From Gammaproteobacteria bacterium (GTDB lineage Bacteria > Pseudomonadota > Gammaproteobacteria > J044), in NCBI GenBank assembly GCA_026995955.1, contig JALWNJ010000158.1, positions 1-5,181 on the forward strand: DNA of 5,181 bases, in the 5' to 3' direction. Position 1 is the stretch's first letter; each line of letters begins with the position of its first letter. The notes beneath the pieces are model-generated. The model was not told the DNA's origin. It was given only the letters and a program-made list of their open reading frames with translations, and made no database searches. A program made the translations under genes and the position numbers. Positions 4,822 to 5,181 of this stretch are shown here, piece after piece.

Positions 4822-4824
4822 ACT
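4816..4824 (+). promoter_or_regulatory. Candidate extended -10 promoter for ileS
   Basis: TGTTAAACT fits an extended -10 (TGn plus TAAACT). It overlaps the last codons of ribF, and the ribF TAA stop lies inside the hexamer. A weak TTCCTC (4795-4800) sits 18 bp upstream. Transcription would start near 4831, giving a leader of about 22 nt with an AGGG SD-like sequence before ileS. ileS may also be read from the ribF promoter. Confidence 0.35.
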
Positions 4825-4852
4825 TGTCGCTTTGCCAACATCAGGGCCTGCC

Positions 4853-5181
4853 GTGAGCGACTACAAGCACACCCTCAACCTGCCGCAGACCGACTTCCCC
4901 ATGCGCGGCAACCTGGCCAAACGCGAGCCGGACATGGTGGCGCGCTGGGAAGGGCAGCGGCTCTACGAGCGCCTGCGCGAACACTGCGCGGGGCGGCCGA
5001 AGTTCATTCTCCACGACGGCCCCCCCTACGCCAACGGCGACATCCACATCGGGCACGCCGTCAACAAGATCCTCAAGGACATCATCGTCAAGAGCCGTAC
5101 CCTGGAGGGCTTCGACGCGCCCTATGTGCCGGGCTGGGACTGCCATGGCCTGCCCATCGAGCTGCAGGTGGAGAAGAAGAT
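4853..5181 (+). CDS. ileS: Isoleucyl-tRNA synthetase IleS (N-terminal part, cut by window edge)
   Basis: IleS charges tRNA-Ile with isoleucine in an ATP-dependent reaction and is essential for translation. The 109 visible residues begin [20 protein letters not shown], essentially the proteobacterial IleS N-terminus. They include [19 protein letters not shown] (54-72) with the class I HIGH signature at 65-68 and [11 protein letters not shown] (93-103). The GTG at 4853 is the only start that gives the normal N-terminus. AGGG (4843-4846) lies 6 nt upstream as a modest SD. The editing domain and the KMSKS motif lie beyond the window. Its position directly after ribF is the standard gammaproteobacterial arrangement. 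Confidence 0.97.
   Translation, partial: MSDYKHTLNLPQTDFPMRGNLAKREPDMVARWEGQRLYERLREHCAGRPKFILHDGPPYANGDIHIGHAVNKILKDIIVKSRTLEGFDAPYVPGWDCHGLPIELQVEKK

Overview
The window is high-GC chromosomal DNA, most likely from a gammaproteobacterium. The RimO, MurJ, RibF and IleS sequences all closely resemble the proteobacterial forms, and murJ-ribF-ileS is a familiar gammaproteobacterial gene order. A lineage such as the Chromatiales would fit, but the genus cannot be fixed from sequence alone.

Layout: (a) 1-331, minus strand: the N-terminal part of rimO (ribosomal protein S12 methylthiotransferase), cut by the window edge. (b) 332-655: a divergent intergenic region holding a CRP-like palindrome, a second small inverted repeat, three DnaA-box-like sites, a putative promoter, and a 14-codon leader ORF that runs into murJ. 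(c) 656-2212, plus: murJ, the lipid II flippase, apparently initiated at a CTG behind a hairpin-masked Shine-Dalgarno (SD) sequence. (d) 2285-2905: a toxin-first HigB/HigA-like (HI1419/HI1420-type) toxin-antitoxin (TA) pair. (e) 2994-3864: an antitoxin-first Xre/RES TA pair. (f) 3877-4821: ribF, the bifunctional riboflavin kinase/FAD synthetase. (g) 4853 to the end: the N-terminal part of ileS, cut by the window edge.

The housekeeping genes murJ, ribF and ileS form a syntenic core, and two unrelated type II TA modules sit back to back between murJ and ribF. Each TA pair has its own sigma70-like promoter. No transposase, integrase, terminal repeat or convincing intrinsic terminator is visible, so readthrough across the block is possible.

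The most unusual signal is at the gene starts. In front of the murJ leader ORF, the HigB-like toxin and ribF, a -10-like hexamer lies 6-7 nt before the ATG with no SD sequence, the geometry of leaderless mRNAs. A fourth such ATG, upstream of the Xre antitoxin, opens a 4-codon ORF. At murJ a proline-rich leader peptide ends in a CTGA overlap with the proposed start, and a 7-bp GC-rich hairpin covers the SD. This suggests that murJ translation depends on translation of the leader. All of this is read by eye from sequence and is untested.
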